From contig CANQRE010000008.1 of the NCBI GenBank assembly GCA_947626175.1, positions 1 to 23,705 of the forward strand: DNA of 23,705 nucleotides. Direction: 5' to 3'. Positions 5,217 to 13,159 of this stretch are shown piece after piece. Below the pieces are notes generated by a model that made no database searches, was not told the origin of the DNA, and worked only from the letters and a program-made list of their open reading frames with translations. Position 1 is the stretch's first letter, and each line of letters opens with the position of its first letter. The position numbers and the translations under genes were made by a program. Origin of the DNA: an uncultured Clostridia bacterium. Lineage in GTDB: Bacteria > Bacillota > Clostridia > Christensenellales > UBA1242.

Positions 5217-6979
5217 TTAAACTCCTTCAAAAATTCCCTTAACAAATCAAATGCTTTGTCAAATGTTTCTTGCTTTTCCAAATCACATCCAACATCTCTC
5301 AAAAGTTCAATTGGCCCTTTTGTGCATCCGGCACTTAAAAACTTTATATATTTTTCAACTGCGCCCTTTTCGCCATTTAAAATTCGGCTGACAATGTTAA
5401 AAGCGCAAATCATGCCGGTTGCATATTTGTAAACATAAAAACTTCTGTAAAAATGAGGAATGCGTGCCCATTCAAACTTTGTTTCATTTGTCAAAACAAC
5501 CTTTGGACCAAAATATTGCTTGTTAAGCATCAAATATTTTTCACAAAGTTTGTCCTTTGAAAGCGGATGGGATTTTTCATACTCATCATGAACCCACTCT
5601 TCAAATTCAGCAAACATTGTTTGACGGAAGATTGTGCTTTTGGCTTCCATAAAAATATCGTCCAAAATTGCAAGCTTTTCGCTTCGAGATTTGCTTTGCT
5701 TAAGCTGCATCATTCGAAGCAAAGTTTCATTGACCGTTGAGGCAACTTCCGCAACAAAAATCACATAATCACTTTCTTCAAAAATTTGCGAATTTTGCGA
5801 GTGATATGAATGAATTGCATGGCCAAGTTCATGGGCAAGCGTGCTTACAGAATTAAATTCGCCAGTAAAGCTCATCAAAACAACAGGATTTGCTCCATAA
5901 CTTGATGCCGAATATGCTCCCCCTGCCTTTCCCTCGTTTGGCATAACGTCAATCCACTTTTCATCCTTTGCTTTTTGAACAAGGCTGACATATTTTTCGC
6001 CAAGCGGGCTTAGTGCTTGCTTGATCAAATCAATCGCTTCATCATAAGTGTATTTTTTTGAGCCATGTTTGCTTAGCGGAGCAAATTGATCATAAATATA
6101 AAACTTGTCAAGTTTCAAAAGTTTTTGTTTTTGTGCAAAAAATTTGTAAAGCAAATTCAAGTTTTTGTGGATGTTTTCAATAAGAGTGTCATACACTTTT
6201 TTGCTTGCTTGTTCAGAGAAAATTGCCCTTTCAAGAGCGCTGTCAAAGTGACGGATTTTTGCAAAATAGCAATCCGCCTTAACGTCACTTAAATAGTTGT
6301 TCGTCAAAAAGTTGATATATTTTCCATAAGTTGCATTTTCAACCCTGAAGGCTTCCTTGCGAAGAGTTCGGTCAGGTGAATGCATATATTTGTTGTAATC
6401 CGCAGCAGCGTATTTATGCTTTTTGCCGCTGTGATCAGTCACGTCTTCAAATTTTAAGTCGGCATCAGAAAAATTGTCAAACGAGCTTGAAAAGCCCGAC
6501 AAAAATTCGCCCATTCCAGACAACAACTTTTCCTGCTCTTTTGGCAAAATATGCGGTTTTTGACGCAAAATTTCCTCAAAAAACAGCTTATAAGGCCTAA
6601 ATTTTGGATTTTGTGCCAAATTTTTGAGTTTTGAATTTGAAAATTTGCTAATCTCTGGAGTGATATATGCGCTGGCAATTGAAATGTCATTGTCAATTTT
6701 TAAAAGCATGTTAAGATTTTCATTTGCCTTGCTGTTTGACAAATTTTCGTCAAGTTTGCGCTGTGCATAATTTGCAAGAAGCGATGCTTCCTTTTCATAT
6801 GCGCTTGTCAGCTTCAAAACTTTCAAAAGCTGCTGGTCATCATCAAGCTTTCCTTCAAAGCAAGCAAACTTTGTTTTGAAGGTCTTAAGGGTTTCACATC
6901 TTTGCAAAAAGTCATTTTCATCCTTTGCATATGAACTTAAGTCCCATTTATATTTTTCCGCAACTTGACTTCTTTTCAT
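5213..6979 (-). CDS. pepF: Oligoendopeptidase F (peptidase family M3)
   Basis: 588 residues, normal for family M3B. It is a cytosolic zinc peptidase that cuts short peptides (roughly 7-17 residues), so its role is intracellular peptide turnover. The zinc site is complete: H383-E384-L-G-H387 and the third ligand E411 in VAEVAST, 28 residues later. The N-terminal half is the helical family domain. The start at 6979 is supported by GAGGTG 5 nt upstream. The stop codon of the pseudouridine synthase gene lies within this ribosome site, with only 3 nt between stop and start, so translation is probably coupled. It is the last gene of the ileS operon and is followed by a terminator. Placing a peptidase under a T-box makes sense as amino acid recycling in isoleucine shortage, which is an inference. 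Confidence 0.95.
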   Translation of the reverse strand: MKRSQVAEKYKWDLSSYAKDENDFLQRCETLKTFKTKFACFEGKLDDDQQLLKVLKLTSAYEKEASLLANYAQRKLDENLSNSKANENLNMLLKIDNDISIASAYITPEISKFSNSKLKNLAQNPKFRPYKLFFEEILRQKPHILPKEQEKLLSGMGEFLSGFSSSFDNFSDADLKFEDVTDHSGKKHKYAAADYNKYMHSPDRTLRKEAFRVENATYGKYINFLTNNYLSDVKADCYFAKIRHFDSALERAIFSEQASKKVYDTLIENIHKNLNLLYKFFAQKQKLLKLDKFYIYDQFAPLSKHGSKKYTYDEAIDLIKQALSPLGEKYVSLVQKAKDEKWIDVMPNEGKAGGAYSASSYGANPVVLMSFTGEFNSVSTLAHELGHAIHSYHSQNSQIFEESDYVIFVAEVASTVNETLLRMMQLKQSKSRSEKLAILDDIFMEAKSTIFRQTMFAEFEEWVHDEYEKSHPLSKDKLCEKYLMLNKQYFGPKVVLTNETKFEWARIPHFYRSFYVYKYATGMICAFNIVSRILNGEKGAVEKYIKFLSAGCTKGPIELLRDVGCDLEKQETFDKAFDLLREFLKEFK

Positions 6980-6982
6980 TTT

Positions 6983-7666
6983 TCACCTCACAAAATATTT
7001 TGAAATTTTAAATTCGTTCCAAGGTTTTTTTGTTTCGTCAGGACTTGAAATAAAAACCATTTTTTCTTTTGTGACTGGGTGGACAAACTCAAGTCTTCCC
7101 GCCCAGAGTGCAAGCAAACCTTTTTGGGCGTTTTTGTTGTATTTCATATCTCCAACAAGCGGATGACCAAAATTTGCCATTTGAACACGGATTTGATGTG
7201 ATCTGCCTGTTAAAATTTGAATACGCAAAAGGGTGTGCTTTTCGCTCTTTTCCAAAACCGAAAATTCAAGCTCGGCCTTTTTTGCTCCTTCCTCAAGTGG
7301 CGGGCAAAGACGAACAATATTGTTTTTTTCGTCCTTTTTTAAATAATTTATAAGTTTTCCGCTTTGTTTTGTGACATTTCCTTCAACAACAGCATAATAT
7401 GTTTTTTTCATTGTGCCATCTTTGATTTGATCAGCAAGCCTTTGCGCCGCTTTTGAATTGCGTGCAAACACCATAAGTCCGCCCGTTGGTCTGTCAAGCC
7501 TGTGAACAAGGCCAACAAACGCTTCGCCAGGCTTGTTATATTTTTGTTTGACATATTGTTTTACTTCTGTCAAAAGATCCAAATCGCCTGATTCGTCTTG
7601 CTGCGAAGGCTGATTTTGCGGCTTAAGCACAACAACAACTTGATTATCTTCAAAAACCACTTGCAT
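6983..7666 (-). CDS. RluA-family pseudouridine synthase
   Basis: 227 residues. It isomerises uridine to pseudouridine in rRNA or tRNA. The catalytic motif is H55-R-L-D58-R-P-T-G-G, with D58 the nucleophile. The later family motifs TGRSHQIRVQMA and HPLVGDMKY are intact. There is no N-terminal S4 RNA-binding domain: the protein starts directly with the catalytic fold (VVFEDNQVVVVLKP), as in the short RluA-type members. The target position cannot be assigned from sequence, so I give no gene symbol. GAGGTG stands 5 nt before the ATG at 7666, and the stop of the upstream methyltransferase overlaps this ribosome site. It is the third gene of the T-box operon, with pepF following 3 nt after. Confidence 0.92.
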   Translation of the reverse strand: MQVVFEDNQVVVVLKPQNQPSQQDESGDLDLLTEVKQYVKQKYNKPGEAFVGLVHRLDRPTGGLMVFARNSKAAQRLADQIKDGTMKKTYYAVVEGNVTKQSGKLINYLKKDEKNNIVRLCPPLEEGAKKAELEFSVLEKSEKHTLLRIQILTGRSHQIRVQMANFGHPLVGDMKYNKNAQKGLLALWAGRLEFVHPVTKEKMVFISSPDETKKPWNEFKISKYFVR

Positions 7667-7674
7667 TTTTCACC

Positions 7675-8520
7675 TCACCAAATTTTCCAACCGCTGTTTC
7701 CGCATGGAAGAACAAGCCCTTCCTTTGTTTGAAGACCTATTTCGTCTGCCTGGGCATCTTTCCCGAAAACAAGCTCCAAAATGTTTTTTATAACCCCCGC
7801 TTGAAGGCCGGTCGTGTAGGAATTTATCAGCACAAAAAGCGGCTTTTCAGACAAAACTTTTTTGCACAAGCAAACAAAGTCAAACAACTTTTCTTCTATT
7901 TTCCACATTTCCCCGTTTGGGCCGCGACCATAACTTGGCGGGTCCATGATTATTGCATCATAGCTGTTGCCGCGCCTTATTTCACGCTCAACAAACTTTT
8001 CGCAGTCGTCAACAATAAATCTAATCGAAGAAATGTTGTTAAGTTTTGCGTTTTCCTTTGCTCTTTCAACCATTCCTTTTGCCGCGTCAACGTGCGTGAC
8101 ACTTGCACCCGCTAAAGCGCAAGCAACCGAAGCGCAACCAGTGTAAGCAAACAAATTCAAAACCTTGATTTCTCTTCCGGAAGACTGAATGAGCTTTTGC
8201 ATTTTTTCCCAATTGACTGCTTGCTCTGGAAAAATTCCTGTGTGCTTAAAGCCCATTGGCTTTACGATGAATTTTAGGTCTTTCCACTGGCAAGTCCACT
8301 GCGAAGGAAGCTTTTTGTTTTCCACCCATTCGCCTCCGCCAGTTGATGAGCGCTTATATTCAGCCGCCACGCACTTAAGGCTTTTTCTTTTTTGCTCAAA
8401 GCCGCCCCAAATGGCTTGAGGATCGGGCCGAATCAAAACATATCCATTCCAGTTTTCCGCCTTTTTGCCATCGCCTGTGCAAAGCACTTCAAAATCTTTC
8501 CACCCAGACGCTACTTTCAT
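7675..8520 (-). CDS. RlmI-like class I SAM-dependent methyltransferase
   Basis: 281 residues. Visible SAM-binding motifs are VLNLFAYTGCASVACA (motif I, 120-134), D145 after VTHV (ribose-binding acidic residue), DDCEKFV (171-177) and the catalytic/target motif MDPPSYGRG (192-200). The order and the NLFAYTG and DPPSY sequences match the RlmI/RlmK-type family, which methylates C5 of cytosine or N2/N7 of guanine in rRNA. The usual N-terminal PUA domain of RlmI is not evident: the first 90 residues instead form a W-rich segment. The rRNA target is therefore inferred. Its ATG overlaps the ileS stop by 4 nt (ATGA), which predicts translational coupling. The pseudouridine synthase gene follows, so an RNA-modification role fits the context. 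Confidence 0.88.
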   Translation of the reverse strand: MKVASGWKDFEVLCTGDGKKAENWNGYVLIRPDPQAIWGGFEQKRKSLKCVAAEYKRSSTGGGEWVENKKLPSQWTCQWKDLKFIVKPMGFKHTGIFPEQAVNWEKMQKLIQSSGREIKVLNLFAYTGCASVACALAGASVTHVDAAKGMVERAKENAKLNNISSIRFIVDDCEKFVEREIRRGNSYDAIIMDPPSYGRGPNGEMWKIEEKLFDFVCLCKKVLSEKPLFVLINSYTTGLQAGVIKNILELVFGKDAQADEIGLQTKEGLVLPCGNSGWKIW

Positions 8521-11500
8521 TTTTGCTCCTTAAAATTTTTTCCGCGCAAGAATTTGACTTTTATTTTGCCTTCGCCAACTTCGACTTCGCCTTTTGCATC
8601 GGGCTTGTCGATTTTTTCAACAACTCTCAAAATCAAAACTTCTTGCTTGATTTTTTGCATATATTTGATAAGCATGTCCGCATTTTTGTTGTCTTCAGTT
8701 TCAAAATAAGCATAAATGCGCTCGTCAATGTCAAAATCGGCTTCCTTTCGCATAACTTGAAGTCCGCGGACAAATTCGCGATACAATCCTTCGATGATCA
8801 GCTCTTCGTCCAAAGTTATGTCAAGCACAATCGTGTTTCCATTTTCATGTGCAATAATGAAATCTGTTTTTGGCTTTTTTTCAAGATTAAACAAGCTTTT
8901 GTCAAGGTCCTTAAACTTTCCAACGCTCACCTTGCCTTGCTTAAACATTTTAACAACGCCAGCCAATTGATTTTCACTTAGCTGCGAAAGAGTTTGCTTT
9001 AAGAGCTGCACTTCACCCTTAAGCACGCTTCCAGCGTTTTTGAAGTTAACCGACAAAAATTCATCATTAAATCTTTCATCGCTTTGAACGACTTCAATTT
9101 CCTTTATGTTAAGTTCGTCTTTGATCAAGTCGCCAAGATGATTTATCACTTCTTTTATAATATCCTGCCCCATCACAAACATTTTTCGAAGAGGCTGCTT
9201 TACTTTGATTTGATTTTCATTTCGAAGCCTTTGAGCGCTTGAAATAATGTTTCGAGCAACTGTGGCTTCTTCCAAAACGCCAACGAAATCCTTTTTGAAA
9301 ATTGGCTTTGGATAGCCCGAAATCATAATGCACTCTTTTTCGTCACTTTCAACTTCTCTGACCATGTTTTGCCAAATATGTTCGCTCATAAATGGAATTA
9401 TCGGCGTCATAACCCTGATCAAAGATTTTATGGAGTGATACAAGCACCAATATGCGGTCAGCTGACTAAGTTTGTCGTCCGACTTCCAAAATCTTTTTCT
9501 GTTGGAGCGAATATAGAAATTGGAAATGTCGTCAACAAGTTTTTCAAAATCTTTGACAACCAAAAATGCTTTGTCGTCAGCATAATTTTGATCGCTGTCT
9601 TTGATAAATTTGTTTATGCTTTGAATCAACCACTTGTCAGAGAATGAAAAATTTTCTTCCTTTGGAACAAAGGATTTGATATCTGGATTGTCAATCGAAG
9701 CATAAGTGTTAAAGAAAGTGTATATATTCCAAAATGATATCAGCTTGCGACGCGCTTCATCGGTTAAATTATATCCAAATCGCATTTCATTTGATGGGCT
9801 TGATGAGCAGAACAAATATCTGATAACATCTGCACCAACTTTGTCGGCAACAACGTCAGCGTCCAAACTGTTTTTGCCGCTTTTGTGGAACTCGCCACCC
9901 TTTTCGTCTTTGACATATTGATATGTGACCACTTTTTCATATGGCGCTTTTCCTGTTAAAACAACGCTCATAATCAAGAGCGAATAAAACCAAAGCTTGA
10001 TTTGTTCAATCATTTCGCAAACATATTCGCTTGGGAAATTTGCTTTGAAATATTCCTTGTCGGTGAAATATTTTTTTGTTGAGAAAGGGGTTATGCCTGC
10101 GTCAAGCCAAACATCGCCAACTTCAGGGATCCTTGAAACAACTTCGCCGCAATCGCATTTGATTTTGATTTCATCAATCCAAGGCCTGTGAATATTTGGA
10201 AGCTTGTCCACTTTGCTTGGGTCAACTGCTTTTTGTCTTAGTTCCTCCTTGCTGCCAATCACGTGAACTTTGCCACATTTTTCGCAAACATAAAATGGCA
10301 AAGGAAGCCCATAAAAACGCGATCTTGAAATGTTCCAATCGCCCATGTTATTAAGCCAATCTATCATACGTTTTTTGGCATAATCGGGCTTAAATGTCAC
10401 ATTTTCAATTGCTTTGAGTGCAAGCGGGCGAATTTCGTCCATTTTGATAAACCATGCTGAAATAAGTTTATAAACAAGGTCATGTTTGCATCGCCAGCAA
10501 TATGGATAGCTGTGTTTATACCTGTGAGCAGACAAAAGTTTGCCATCAGCTTTAAGTCTGTTTGCAACCAAATCGGCCACTTCATCTGTCCTTTTCCCAG
10601 CCAAAAATCCTGTGCTTTCAAGAAGCACTCCCTGTTCATTTATCGGGCAGATTTCAGGAAGCGAAAGCGTTTGTCCAAGCTCAAAGTCTTCAATTCCGCA
10701 GCCTGGAGCAATATGCACAACGCAAGAGCCTTCAGCGGAGTCAACTTCATCCCAAGCAACAATTTTGTGCACAAAATTTTGGTCTGGAAGCTCTGGGAAG
10801 CATGTTTCATATTCAAGGCCAACAAGGCTTGAGCCATCAAACTCATCTAAAATTTTGACTTCCTGCTTTAAAATTGAAAGCCTGTCTTTTCCAAGCACAA
10901 TTTTTTCGCCATTAAATTCAACTTTCACATATTTAAGGTTTGGATTAACTGCAAGAGCAACATTGGCGGACAGCGTCCAAGGCGTTGTTGTCCATGCAAT
11001 CATTGAAAAATCTTTGTTTTTGACCGGCAATTTGATAAAAAGCGCAGTGTGTTCAACTTCATGATAAGATGAGGAAGTTTCGTGATCCGACAAGCTTGTT
11101 CCGCATCGTGGGCACCAAGCCATTGGCCTATTTTTTTTGACAATCCAGCCTTTTGAAGCGCAAACTTTCAAAAAGTGCCAAATGGAAGTGATGTTTTCAT
11201 CGGTGTTTGTGAAATAACTATGCTGCCAATCCATCCACTGCCCCATTCGAATTGATTGATTTGTGATTTCATTGGCATAATATTTCACGCGGTCCATACA
11301 TTTTTTTGTGAAATTTTCAATTCCGTATTCAACAATTTCTGGCTTTCCGTTGAGTCCCAAACTTTTTTCAACTTCAACTTCCACCCAAAGACCTTGAGCA
11401 TCAAAACCATTTTGATAGCAACAATCCTTGCCTTTGAGAGCGTTGTAACGAATTGTCATATCCTTGAGCGTTCTTCCCCAAAAGTGATGCACGCCCGAAC

Positions 11501-11654
11501 GATTGTTTGCCGTCACTGGGCCGTCCAAAAACCTAAAACGCGGATTTAACGCATTTTGAGCCTTTAATTTTTCAAAACAGTTGTTATTTTTCCAAAAATC
11601 AAGAATGTTGTGTTCCATTTCAATAAAATTTGGAAGAGCTTGTTCTTTGTTCAT
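8517..11654 (-). CDS. ileS: Isoleucine--tRNA ligase
   Basis: 1045 residues. It charges tRNA-Ile with isoleucine in the cytosol and should edit mischarged valine. The Rossmann domain starts with DGPVTANNRSGVHHFWG (44-60), where HHFWG is the counterpart of HIGH. The editing (CP1) domain includes WTTTPWTL. The second signature motif is K591-SGKN-595 within GGEFHKSGKNSL, in place of KMSKS. Cys pairs CPRCG, CWRC and CEKCG with CDCG are probable zinc ligands. A C-terminal anticodon-binding domain is present, and the last 250 residues are diverged. The TANN...GVHH and HKS..N patterns belong to the long, eukaryote-like IleS branch, often naturally mupirocin-insensitive; this property is inference. 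AGGAG lies 7 nt before the ATG at 11654. Upstream is an isoleucine T-box, and the gene heads a four-gene operon. Confidence 0.96.
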   Translation of the reverse strand: MNKEQALPNFIEMEHNILDFWKNNNCFEKLKAQNALNPRFRFLDGPVTANNRSGVHHFWGRTLKDMTIRYNALKGKDCCYQNGFDAQGLWVEVEVEKSLGLNGKPEIVEYGIENFTKKCMDRVKYYANEITNQSIRMGQWMDWQHSYFTNTDENITSIWHFLKVCASKGWIVKKNRPMAWCPRCGTSLSDHETSSSYHEVEHTALFIKLPVKNKDFSMIAWTTTPWTLSANVALAVNPNLKYVKVEFNGEKIVLGKDRLSILKQEVKILDEFDGSSLVGLEYETCFPELPDQNFVHKIVAWDEVDSAEGSCVVHIAPGCGIEDFELGQTLSLPEICPINEQGVLLESTGFLAGKRTDEVADLVANRLKADGKLLSAHRYKHSYPYCWRCKHDLVYKLISAWFIKMDEIRPLALKAIENVTFKPDYAKKRMIDWLNNMGDWNISRSRFYGLPLPFYVCEKCGKVHVIGSKEELRQKAVDPSKVDKLPNIHRPWIDEIKIKCDCGEVVSRIPEVGDVWLDAGITPFSTKKYFTDKEYFKANFPSEYVCEMIEQIKLWFYSLLIMSVVLTGKAPYEKVVTYQYVKDEKGGEFHKSGKNSLDADVVADKVGADVIRYLFCSSSPSNEMRFGYNLTDEARRKLISFWNIYTFFNTYASIDNPDIKSFVPKEENFSFSDKWLIQSINKFIKDSDQNYADDKAFLVVKDFEKLVDDISNFYIRSNRKRFWKSDDKLSQLTAYWCLYHSIKSLIRVMTPIIPFMSEHIWQNMVREVESDEKECIMISGYPKPIFKKDFVGVLEEATVARNIISSAQRLRNENQIKVKQPLRKMFVMGQDIIKEVINHLGDLIKDELNIKEIEVVQSDERFNDEFLSVNFKNAGSVLKGEVQLLKQTLSQLSENQLAGVVKMFKQGKVSVGKFKDLDKSLFNLEKKPKTDFIIAHENGNTIVLDITLDEELIIEGLYREFVRGLQVMRKEADFDIDERIYAYFETEDNKNADMLIKYMQKIKQEVLILRVVEKIDKPDAKGEVEVGEGKIKVKFLRGKNFKEQK

Positions 11655-11670
11655 ATTTTTCTCCTAAAAA

Positions 11671-11707
11671 ACAAAAATCCCTTGGCAAGAACAAGCCCCG
11701 CCAAGGG
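11671..11707 (-). terminator. T-box terminator upstream of ileS
   Basis: Arms CCCTTGGC (complement 11700-11707) and GCCAAGGG (11679-11686), loop of 13 nt, then ATTTTTGTTTTTT on the minus strand. The 5' arm also takes part in the antiterminator, so the two structures exclude each other. AGGAG and the ileS start follow directly. Confidence 0.88.
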
Positions 11708-11900
11708 TAAACCACTTGTGATGCCCTGCGTGCCAGCACACGCACCTTCGATAACGGGAAGTCCCGGCGAGGCTCTACTTTGCTTCCATTTCTGCCTGCA
11801 ACTACGAAAGTGATGAGCAATTGATTTTTCCAATGTTTTTCACCAACCAACATCTCTCTGAAGGGAAAAAAACAACCCCCGTGTCTTTCATCAAACGTTT
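11671..11900 (-). promoter_or_regulatory. T-box riboswitch, isoleucine type, controlling ileS operon
   Basis: The leader shows the T-box parts in order. The Stem I closing helix is GATGAAAG (11885-11892) with CTTTCGTA (complement 11803-11810). The GA motif AGAGAG follows, with the distal loop TTGGTTGGTG (about 11840-11860). The specifier AUC is at complement 11812-11814, in the 3' strand of the specifier loop and followed by A, as expected for isoleucine. The antiterminator has outer helix ACAAG/CTTGT (11715-11719 with 11691-11695), a 7-nt bulge TGGTTTA (11708-11714), and inner helix CCC/GGG. UGGU pairs with ACCA, the 3' end of a tRNA with discriminator A. The bulge differs from the usual UGGNACC in its last three bases. 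Uncharged tRNA-Ile would stabilise the antiterminator and switch the operon on. Confidence 0.88.
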
Positions 11901-11910
11901 TTACACAATC

Positions 11911-11939
11911 AATTTAACATTATTCAAAAGTTTTGTCAA
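11911..11939 (-). promoter_or_regulatory. Promoter of the ileS operon
   Basis: Minus-strand TTGACA (11934-11939), 17-bp spacer, TAAATT (11911-11916). Transcription would start near 11904, just ahead of the T-box Stem I. It lies 8 bp after the stop codon of the HEPN-CBS gene, with no terminator between them. Confidence 0.8.
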
Positions 11940-11946
11940 GAAAATA

Positions 11947-12720
11947 TCATTGAAAGTTGTCAAGCACCTTGTTCATTTCAATAACATCGCCGCCGGTGAC
12001 AATGCCGAGTGGCTGTGATGAAGATCCACCATTTTTTGTGAGCAAAATTGCAAGGAGTTTTGGATTGGAGTGGAATTTGTTCAAAGCGTCTTCAACCGTG
12101 AGATCTGCGCTTTGCACTTCATAATAATTTGAGTCCTTGATTTTTGTGAGCATGTCTTCAATTTTTGCGTTTTTCAAAAATGATTGAGCCTTTCCGCCTG
12201 AAAGAAGATACATTCCAAATGCATTCAAAATTTTTTGACCATTTGCAATTCCAATAAGCTCGCCATTTTTGTAAACAGGAATGTTGGAATAATTTGACGA
12301 AGCAATAAGCTTTATCACCTCTTCCATTGACACATTTGCCTGTGTTGTGAGAACATCGCGGCGGCAAAAATCGATTGCCTTTGGTGGAGCAAGCAAAAGC
12401 TGCTCAATTTTTTCGATATGCTCAACAATGCGTTCGTGCGGCTCTGCAATGACAAAGTTTTTGTTGCCTTGATGAACAATTGCGTTTCGAAGCCTGCCAT
12501 AATCAATCAAGTCGTCCTCATATTTTCTTACAACATAATTAAGGCTCACCGATTTGCGAATAAGGTCAGAAAAGCCCATGCTGCGATTAAGGCCATAACG
12601 CGCGCGAAGAGTGTAATCAATGTTGTTAAAGGCGTCAATAAAGCGCTCCGCCCTTGATTTTTGCTTTGTTGGATTTTGATATTGCTCTGACTCGCTGGTC
12701 ACATTTTCATTTTCTATCAT
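11947..12720 (-). CDS. HEPN-like domain fused to a CBS domain pair
   Basis: 257 residues. Residues about 22-112 are a helical, charged region containing L77-R78-N79-A80-I81-V82-H83. This fits the HEPN signature R-polar-x3-H, where Arg and His form an RNase site in active family members. Residues about 120-257 form two CBS motifs: one around VLTTQANVSMEEVIKLIASSNYSNIPVY and LIGIAN, the second around VQSADLTVEDALNKF and PLGIVTGGDV. CBS pairs usually bind adenine nucleotides and regulate an attached domain. The start at 12720 is chosen because AGAGGT stands 5 nt before it. The open frame reaches 12798, but that extension has no ribosome site and encodes residues unlike a domain. Relatives are usually annotated only as CBS-domain proteins. 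Its target is unknown, and RNase activity is inference. Confidence 0.82.
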   Translation of the reverse strand: MIENENVTSESEQYQNPTKQKSRAERFIDAFNNIDYTLRARYGLNRSMGFSDLIRKSVSLNYVVRKYEDDLIDYGRLRNAIVHQGNKNFVIAEPHERIVEHIEKIEQLLLAPPKAIDFCRRDVLTTQANVSMEEVIKLIASSNYSNIPVYKNGELIGIANGQKILNAFGMYLLSGGKAQSFLKNAKIEDMLTKIKDSNYYEVQSADLTVEDALNKFHSNPKLLAILLTKNGGSSSQPLGIVTGGDVIEMNKVLDNFQ

Positions 12721-12737
12721 TTTTACCTCTAAAAAAT

Positions 12738-12746
12738 AGAATATCA
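12738..12746 (-). promoter_or_regulatory. Extended -10 of the HEPN-CBS gene (tentative)
   Basis: TGATATTCT on the minus strand fits an extended -10 (TGnTATTCT), about 17 nt before the ribosome site and start at 12720. The -35 region is weak (T-rich only). Confidence 0.35.
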
Positions 12747-12806
12747 CAATTTGACGAAAATTAAAAACGATTTTTGTTTGCTCTTTTTCAAAAGGCAAAA
12801 TTTTTC

Positions 12807-12835
12807 TTGATTTTTTCGCAAAAACAGGTTATAAT
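12807..12835 (+). promoter_or_regulatory. Promoter of the SRP RNA gene
   Basis: TTGATT (12807-12812), 17-bp spacer, TATAAT (12830-12835). The predicted start, near 12842, coincides with the first base of the terminal helix of the RNA. Confidence 0.85.
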
Positions 12836-12841
12836 AATCAA

Positions 12842-13111
12842 ACCGAGCTAGATGGGGAGATAGCGGTGCCCTGTAACCTGCAACCCGCTACAGCAGGATT
12901 GAACGCATGCCCAGGTGCAAAAAGGTCAAAAAAGTGCAAGCTGATTTGGTGATGAAGTCAAGGTCTTATGCAACGAGCGCTCCTGAACCATGTCAGGCCC
13001 TGACGGGAGCATCATTAAGGGAATACTCTCGTGTGCCATAAGGAAGCTTTGGTGGAGCCAAAAAAGTTTGAGGCTGTTGGTCGTTTTGCAACAAAGCTTG
13101 TGCTCGGTATC
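12842..13111 (+). ncRNA. ffs: Signal recognition particle RNA, large (Alu-domain) bacterial type
   Basis: About 270 nt, the size of the Bacillus-type SRP RNA. The 5' Alu domain carries the conserved UGGGGAGAUAGCGGUGCCCU (12853-12872) and then CCUGCAACCCGCUACAGCAGG. The 3' and 5' ends pair (ACCGAGC at 12842-12848 with GCTCGGT at 13102-13108). The S domain helix 8 motif is at 12992-13021: GTCAGGCCCTGACGGGAGCA, with a CCC/GGG stem capped by UGAC in place of the common GNRA loop. The RNA binds the Ffh GTPase and directs membrane and secreted proteins to the Sec machinery. A good promoter ends 6 nt before it and a terminator follows. Confidence is high from sequence and end pairing together. Confidence 0.95.
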
Positions 13112-13142
13112 AAAAAAGCAAGGTCAGTGCCTTGCTTTTTTT
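13112..13142 (+). terminator. Bidirectional terminator after SRP RNA
   Basis: Arms AGCAAGG (13117-13123) and CCTTGCT (13130-13136), loop TCAGTG, flanked by A6 on the left and T6 on the right. It ends the SRP RNA and, on the other strand, the large secreted-protein gene whose stop is at 13160. Confidence 0.88.
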
Positions 13143-13159
13143 GACTTCAAAAGTTTTTG

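Noticed and set aside
10540..11064. 174-codon plus-strand open frame
   Set aside because: Antisense to the conserved ileS gene; no ribosome site and no recognisable protein.
11620..11853. Short minus-strand open frame over the ileS leader
   Set aside because: The region folds as a T-box with a terminator; the frame has no ribosome site and overlaps the ileS start.
12721..12798. Upstream extension of the HEPN-CBS gene
   Set aside because: No ribosome site at the farther ATG, whereas AGAGGT precedes the ATG at 12720; the extension covers the promoter region.
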